Both the position numbers and the translations under genes were made by a program. Shown one piece after another: positions 60,179-64,000 of a stretch of DNA of 64,000 nt (the first letter of the stretch is position 1; each line of letters opens with the position of its first letter). The notes below the pieces were generated by a model, which saw only the letters and a program-made list of their open reading frames with translations, ran no database searches and was not told where the DNA came from. This DNA comes from Acetobacter aceti. Lineage in GTDB: Bacteria > Pseudomonadota > Alphaproteobacteria > Acetobacterales > Acetobacteraceae. The stretch is taken from contig NZ_CP014692.1 in the NCBI RefSeq assembly GCF_002005445.1, positions 3,038,501 through 3,102,500 of the forward strand. The letters are read 5' to 3'.

Positions 60179-61834
60179 TCAGGCTTCCGCGCTCCGCACC
60201 AGCGCCGCCTCGATCAACGCGATGGTGCCCCGGACACCGTAAAGTGCTATGAACCCCCCAAAACGCGGGCCTTCACTCTGCCCCAGCAGAACCTCGTAGA
60301 GACAGGTGAACCAGCTTCTCAGCGGCTCGAATTCATGACGCTTGCCGATCTCGAACACCAGATTCTGCAACACATCGGCGGAAACCTCTTCGCCCTCATA
60401 AATCTTGAGGGCTTCCGCCAGATCGGCAAGCGCCGCGTGTTCCTGCTCACTGGGCAGGCGGTAGCTCTTCGAAGGCCGGACAAAATCGGCGTAGAACACG
60501 ATGGCGCGCTCAACCAGCGTGGCCAGCATCGGATGCGTCTCGGGAGAGACGTTCGCGTCATAGCGCCTGATAAAACCCCACATCACGTCCGGCGTCTCGG
60601 CGTTGGCGACACTGGCGAGATTCAGCAGCATGGCAAAGGACAGCGGGCTACCCGCATGATCCGGAATGTGACCGGCATGCAGGAACCAGGCAGGGTTGGC
60701 ATAGAGCGCCAGACGATCAGCGTCCTGCGCCTCGCTCGCCGGACCTTCGGCAACGCTTTTCTGCAGGGTGGAAGCTTTCTCCACATGGGAGAGATATTCA
60801 TCGGCCGCCTTGGGGATCACGTCGAAAAACAGACGCTTCGCCCTCTGCGGCTGGTTGAACATATACTGACCAAGGCTCTCGGGCGGCGCGTAACGCAGCC
60901 ACTCCTCAACCGACAGGCCGTTGCCCTTCGACTTGGAAATCTTCTGACCGTGTTCGTCGAGAAACAGCTCGTAGGTCAGGCCGGCAGGAGCCGCAGCTCC
61001 CAGAACGCGGCAGATACGACCGGACAGACGCACGCTGTCGATCAGATCCTTGCCTGACATTTCATAATCGACGCCGAGCGCGTACCAGCGCATGGCCCAG
61101 TCGGCCTTCCACTGCATCTTGGCCGCGCCGCCGGTCACGAGCGTTTCGAAGCGCTCGCCATTCTCGTCGGTCCAGAAGACGGTGCCTGCCGCCGGATCGA
61201 CCCTGTCGATATGGACCTGCATGACATTGCCGGTCTTCGGGTGGATGGGCAGGACCGGTGAATAGGTCGCGCGGCGTTCCTCGCCCAGCGTCGGCAGGAT
61301 CACGGCGCAGACCTCGTCATGCACTTCCAGCATCCGCTTCAGCGCAGCGTCGAAGCGGCCGGACGTGTAGTATTCGGTCGAGGAAGCGAACTCGTAATCG
61401 AACCCGAATCCGTCCAGAAAGGATCGTAGGCGGGCATTGTTGTGGGCCGCGAAGGAGTCGTGCGTGCCGAACGGGTCCGGCACACGGGTCAGCGGCTTGC
61501 CGATGAACTCCGCCAGCATCTCGCGGTTCGGCACATTGTCCGGAACCTTGCGGAGCGCGTCCATGTCATCGGAAAACGCAAGCAGACGAGAAGGCTTTCC
61601 CGTCAGCGCCGTATAGGCCTGACGCACCCAGCTTGTGCGGGCCACTTCGCCGAACGTGCCGATATGCGGCAGACCGGAGGGACCATAGCCCGTCTCGAAC
61701 AGCGCCGGACGGTCACCGCCTCTGGCCGTGACATGGTCGGCGATTTTCTGCGCCTCCTGAAAGGGCCAGGCTTTGGGAACGGCCCCGTTCGGCAGGAGGG
61801 AATGGCCAGCAGGATTTACGTTTTGGTCAGACAT
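60179..61834 (-). CDS. lysK: Lysyl-tRNA synthetase, class I
   Basis: A 551-residue class I enzyme, the form used by many Alphaproteobacteria and archaea instead of class II LysRS. The HIGH-type motif is PHIGTFGE (near residue 52), the KMSKS-type motif KISKSKGN (about 290). FSDDMDALRKVPDN and YSPVLPIHPKTGNVMQ are further family segments. The start at 61834 has a poor Shine-Dalgarno; an in-frame ATG at 61870 is an alternative. It charges tRNA-Lys. It lies ten bases upstream of the MprF-like gene, whose usual substrate is Lys-tRNA. Confidence 0.92.
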   Translation of the reverse strand: MSDQNVNPAGHSLLPNGAVPKAWPFQEAQKIADHVTARGGDRPALFETGYGPSGLPHIGTFGEVARTSWVRQAYTALTGKPSRLLAFSDDMDALRKVPDNVPNREMLAEFIGKPLTRVPDPFGTHDSFAAHNNARLRSFLDGFGFDYEFASSTEYYTSGRFDAALKRMLEVHDEVCAVILPTLGEERRATYSPVLPIHPKTGNVMQVHIDRVDPAAGTVFWTDENGERFETLVTGGAAKMQWKADWAMRWYALGVDYEMSGKDLIDSVRLSGRICRVLGAAAPAGLTYELFLDEHGQKISKSKGNGLSVEEWLRYAPPESLGQYMFNQPQRAKRLFFDVIPKAADEYLSHVEKASTLQKSVAEGPASEAQDADRLALYANPAWFLHAGHIPDHAGSPLSFAMLLNLASVANAETPDVMWGFIRRYDANVSPETHPMLATLVERAIVFYADFVRPSKSYRLPSEQEHAALADLAEALKIYEGEEVSADVLQNLVFEIGKRHEFEPLRSWFTCLYEVLLGQSEGPRFGGFIALYGVRGTIALIEAALVRSAEA

Positions 61835-61896
61835 GGGCGGGAAGCTATGAAGAGAGCGGCTTCCGGTCAATTCAAATCACGCAGGCGCGACCCACA

Positions 61897-61909
61897 GTGA
61901 CACTGTCAC
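61897..61909. promoter_or_regulatory. Short palindrome between lysK and the protease gene
   Basis: GTGACA-C-TGTCAC in the 124-bp divergent region. It may be an operator for one of the two genes, but no regulator is known and the symmetry could be chance. Confidence 0.3.
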
Positions 61910-61958
61910 ATTGTCTCACCCTGCGTTATGAAAGGGGCATATTTCGTTTTTTTACCAA

Positions 61959-63530
61959 ATGAAGAACGCACCTTTCATGCCTTTTTCCGGTCCTGCCCGC
62001 CCCCTTCTGCTCTCTTTCGCCCTGTCGGTCTCAGCCTGCTCGGCAGCCCTGTGCTCATCAGGCATGCCCGCCTATGCAGACTCCGCGCCGGCACCCATGC
62101 CGCAAGTGACCACCGACGCCCACGGCGTACCGGGCAGCTTCGCCGACCTCGCGGACCGCCTGCTCCCTGCCGTGGTCAACGTCTCGACCACCCAGACCAT
62201 GAAGGGCGATTCGGACGACGAGGACGAAGAAGGCGAGGAAGGCCCGCAGATTCCCGAATTTCCGCGAGGCTCGCCGTTCGAGAAGTTTTTCCACGACTTC
62301 ATGAATCGCCAGAACACGCCCAACGGGCCGCCGCGCAAGATGCAGGCGCTCGGTTCCGGCTTCATCATCGACCCGTCAGGCTATGTGGTGACGAACAACC
62401 ACGTCATCCGCAAGGCCGACCGCGTCACCGTCACGCTACAGGACAACACCGTCCTGCCCGCGAAGGTAATCGGTCATGACGACCGCACCGACCTCGCGCT
62501 GCTGAAGGTCGCGTCGCCCCATCCGCTGCCCTTCGTGTCGTTCGGCGACAGCGACACCGCCCGCGTCGGCAACTGGGTGCTGGCCATCGGCAATCCGTTC
62601 GGCCTGTCCGGCACGGTGACGGCGGGCATCGTCTCCTCGCGCGGCCGCAATATCGAGCAGGGGCCGTATGACAATTTCATCCAGACCGACGCTCCCATCA
62701 ACAAGGGCAATTCCGGCGGCCCGCTCTTTGACATGCACGGCGCGGTCATCGGCGTGAACACGGCCATCTATTCTCCTTCCGGCGGCTCGGTCGGGATCGG
62801 CTTCTCCATCCCGTCCAACGAGGCGCGCGGCATCATCGAGCAGCTTCGCAGGACCGGCCACGTCTCGCGCGGCTGGATCGGCGTGCGGATTCAGGATGTC
62901 ACGCAGGAAATCGCCGACGGTCTCGGCCTGAAACCGGCGCGTGGCGCTCTTATCGCGGGTGTGGACGCCCAGGGACCGGCGGCGAAGGCGAAGCTTGAGA
63001 CAGGCGACGTCATTCAGGCCCTGAACGGCAAACCGATTGAAGGTCATGCCCTGCCCCGCCTGATTGCCGATCTTCCCGTCAATTCCCAGGCCACGCTCTC
63101 CGTCTGGCGTCATGGCAAGATGCAGGATCTCTCCGTGGCCATCGGCGCGCTCCCCGAGCCGAAAGAAGCCGCCCATCCGGATCACCCTGAGAAACCCGGA
63201 AACCATTCATCGGACAAATCCGTCGATTTCAGTGGGTTTGGTCTGAAAATCTCCGGCCTGACGGATACGAACCGCAAGAAATATCACCTTGCGGATGATC
63301 AGAAAGGCGTGGTGATCACTGGCGTCACGGAAGGAGGCGCTGCGGCTGAACGGGGCCTCAAAGAAGGTGACGTCATCACCGAAGTGCAGCAGGTTGCGGT
63401 AAATTCGGTGGCCGATCTACGCAAGGGGATCGATACGGCTCAGAAGGAACAGCGCCATTCCGTTCTTCTGCTGGTGCATGACATGGACGGGCTGCGCTGG
63501 GTGCCCTTCCCGCTGGACGGTGCACACTGA
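61959..63530 (+). CDS. degP: Periplasmic serine protease of the HtrA/Do (DegP) family
   Basis: A 523-residue protein with a signal peptide (LLLSFALSVSACSAALCSSG) and an unusual acidic loop (DSDDEDEEGEEG, about 84-95). Trypsin-like triad His148 (VVTNNHVI), Asp178 (RTDLALLKV), Ser252 (KGNSGGPLF). Two PDZ domains follow (about 285-385 with GWIGVRIQDVT, and about 425-520 with LKEGDVITEVQ). It degrades or refolds damaged envelope proteins. Divergent from lysK. The closest match among Do, Q and S forms cannot be decided, but two PDZ domains point to DegP/DegQ. Confidence 0.93.
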   Translation: MKNAPFMPFSGPARPLLLSFALSVSACSAALCSSGMPAYADSAPAPMPQVTTDAHGVPGSFADLADRLLPAVVNVSTTQTMKGDSDDEDEEGEEGPQIPEFPRGSPFEKFFHDFMNRQNTPNGPPRKMQALGSGFIIDPSGYVVTNNHVIRKADRVTVTLQDNTVLPAKVIGHDDRTDLALLKVASPHPLPFVSFGDSDTARVGNWVLAIGNPFGLSGTVTAGIVSSRGRNIEQGPYDNFIQTDAPINKGNSGGPLFDMHGAVIGVNTAIYSPSGGSVGIGFSIPSNEARGIIEQLRRTGHVSRGWIGVRIQDVTQEIADGLGLKPARGALIAGVDAQGPAAKAKLETGDVIQALNGKPIEGHALPRLIADLPVNSQATLSVWRHGKMQDLSVAIGALPEPKEAAHPDHPEKPGNHSSDKSVDFSGFGLKISGLTDTNRKKYHLADDQKGVVITGVTEGGAAAERGLKEGDVITEVQQVAVNSVADLRKGIDTAQKEQRHSVLLLVHDMDGLRWVPFPLDGAH

Positions 63531-63686
63531 GCCGGTGAAAGCTGGCTGTCGTCAGGTGGGGAATATGTCGTTTCTCGTCTGCCGCCCTTCCGGTCAGGAT
63601 GTTTGGTGCGTATGATCCGACATCTTTCATGCGCCCGGCGTTATCCATCCGGCAATTTCTGTCAACGCGACTGAGGATTTCACATT

Positions 63687-64000
63687 GTGACTGAACTACG
63701 CCTGACGCTGAGGGTGGATGTGGATGGTCATCCCGCACTCGGACACGGCAAGATCCGTCTTCTGGAACATCTGGAAGAAACCGGTTCGATTTCAGCCGCC
63801 GGACGGGCGATGGGCATGTCCTATCGCCGGGCATGGCTGCTGATCGACGCTCTGAACAAGCAGTTCACCGCCCCGCTGGTCGCCACCAAGCCGGGCGGGG
63901 GCGGGGGCGCCCATCTCACTGAGGCAGGACAGACCGTCGTCCGCTGCTATCGCGCAGCGGAAAAAGAGGCGGCCAACGGGGCAAAAGCGCCTCTGGAAGA
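63687..64000 (+). CDS. ModE-type molybdate-responsive regulator (partial, off the right edge)
   Basis: A GTG start (GAGGAT about 10 bases upstream) opens 104 codons to the window end. The N-terminal winged helix is ModE-like: GHGKIRLLEHLEETGSISAAGRAMGMSYRRAWLLID with a following Gly-rich turn (KPGGGGGAHLTEAGQTV). These bind DNA and repress molybdate transport (mod) genes; some lack the C-terminal molybdate domain. Whether the domain is present lies outside the window. Confidence 0.85.
   Translation, partial: MTELRLTLRVDVDGHPALGHGKIRLLEHLEETGSISAAGRAMGMSYRRAWLLIDALNKQFTAPLVATKPGGGGGAHLTEAGQTVVRCYRAAEKEAANGAKAPLE

Noticed and set aside
58942..60252. 436-codon plus-strand open frame opposite the MprF and LysRS genes
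   Set aside because: Composition (His, Arg, Gln-rich, no motif) is that of an antisense shadow in GC-rich DNA; the minus-strand genes have clear families.
1..64000. Search by eye for CRISPR arrays and rRNA genes
   Set aside because: No regularly spaced short repeats and no conserved rRNA segments were seen anywhere in the window.

Overview
The window reads as a chromosomal stretch of an acetic acid bacterium (Acetobacteraceae, Alphaproteobacteria). The evidence is a moderately GC-rich core with class I lysyl-tRNA synthetase, a hisZ-purA pair, a periplasmic gluconate-dehydrogenase-type flavoprotein/cytochrome c complex, and an IS5-type transposase relic of the sort common in this family. The genus is not resolved from sequence alone.

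Layout. (1) 1-8012 is the packaging, head and tail block of a contractile-tailed prophage. It is visibly AT-rich, all on the minus strand, and runs off the left edge in the tail sheath gene. The order is HTH/TerS-like, phage protein, TerL (broken by a frameshift at a T10 run), portal, scaffold, major capsid, connectors, sheath. A secreted, tail-fibre-like protein (8043-10238) closes the prophage side. (2) 10478-26356 is mostly core: pheS-pheT, hisZ, purA, a pseudokinase/membrane-protein pair, an acyltransferase whose 3' end lies in a 167-bp tandem duplication, three lipoproteins, an Xaa-Pro aminopeptidase and isocitrate dehydrogenase. (3) 26758-29099 holds tRNA-Pro(CGG), a LOG-family gene and decayed phage DNA with a dam methylase relic.

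(4) 29100-48504 is a catabolic island of about 19 kb and the most interesting part of the window. A minus-strand operon (SDR, IclR, atypical SDR, TPP-dependent decarboxylase-like enzyme, aspartate-dehydrogenase-like enzyme, aldehyde dehydrogenase) faces an MFS transporter. Then come an extradiol-type VOC dioxygenase, a bicupin, an alpha/beta hydrolase and a second IclR. A plus-strand operon follows: small recombinase-like HTH protein, Rieske oxygenase, flavin/2Fe-2S reductase and a Tat-exported GH1 glycosidase. A TonB-dependent receptor and a secreted metallo-beta-lactamase-fold hydrolase end the island. The inferred logic is outer-membrane uptake of a plant aromatic glycoside, periplasmic deglycosylation, import of the aglycone, hydroxylation, ring cleavage, hydrolysis and oxidation of the side-chain aldehyde. 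Related palindromes with a CATAT core sit in three of the promoter regions and suggest a shared IclR regulon. The substrate is unknown.

(5) 48618-52934 is accessory DNA: an IS5 relic, then an HTH gene divergent from a serine recombinase that is translationally coupled to two ParB/RepB-like genes. This is a compact module of unknown function. (6) 53276-57154 encodes a three-subunit membrane dehydrogenase (cytochrome c, GMC flavoprotein, Tat-exported small subunit). (7) 57272-60168 holds a phospholipase C relic and an MprF-like protein with a truncated catalytic domain. (8) 60179-64000 has class I LysRS, an HtrA/Do protease and the start of a ModE-type regulator that runs off the right edge.

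All functional calls come from reading the translated sequence and recognising motifs. No database search was run.
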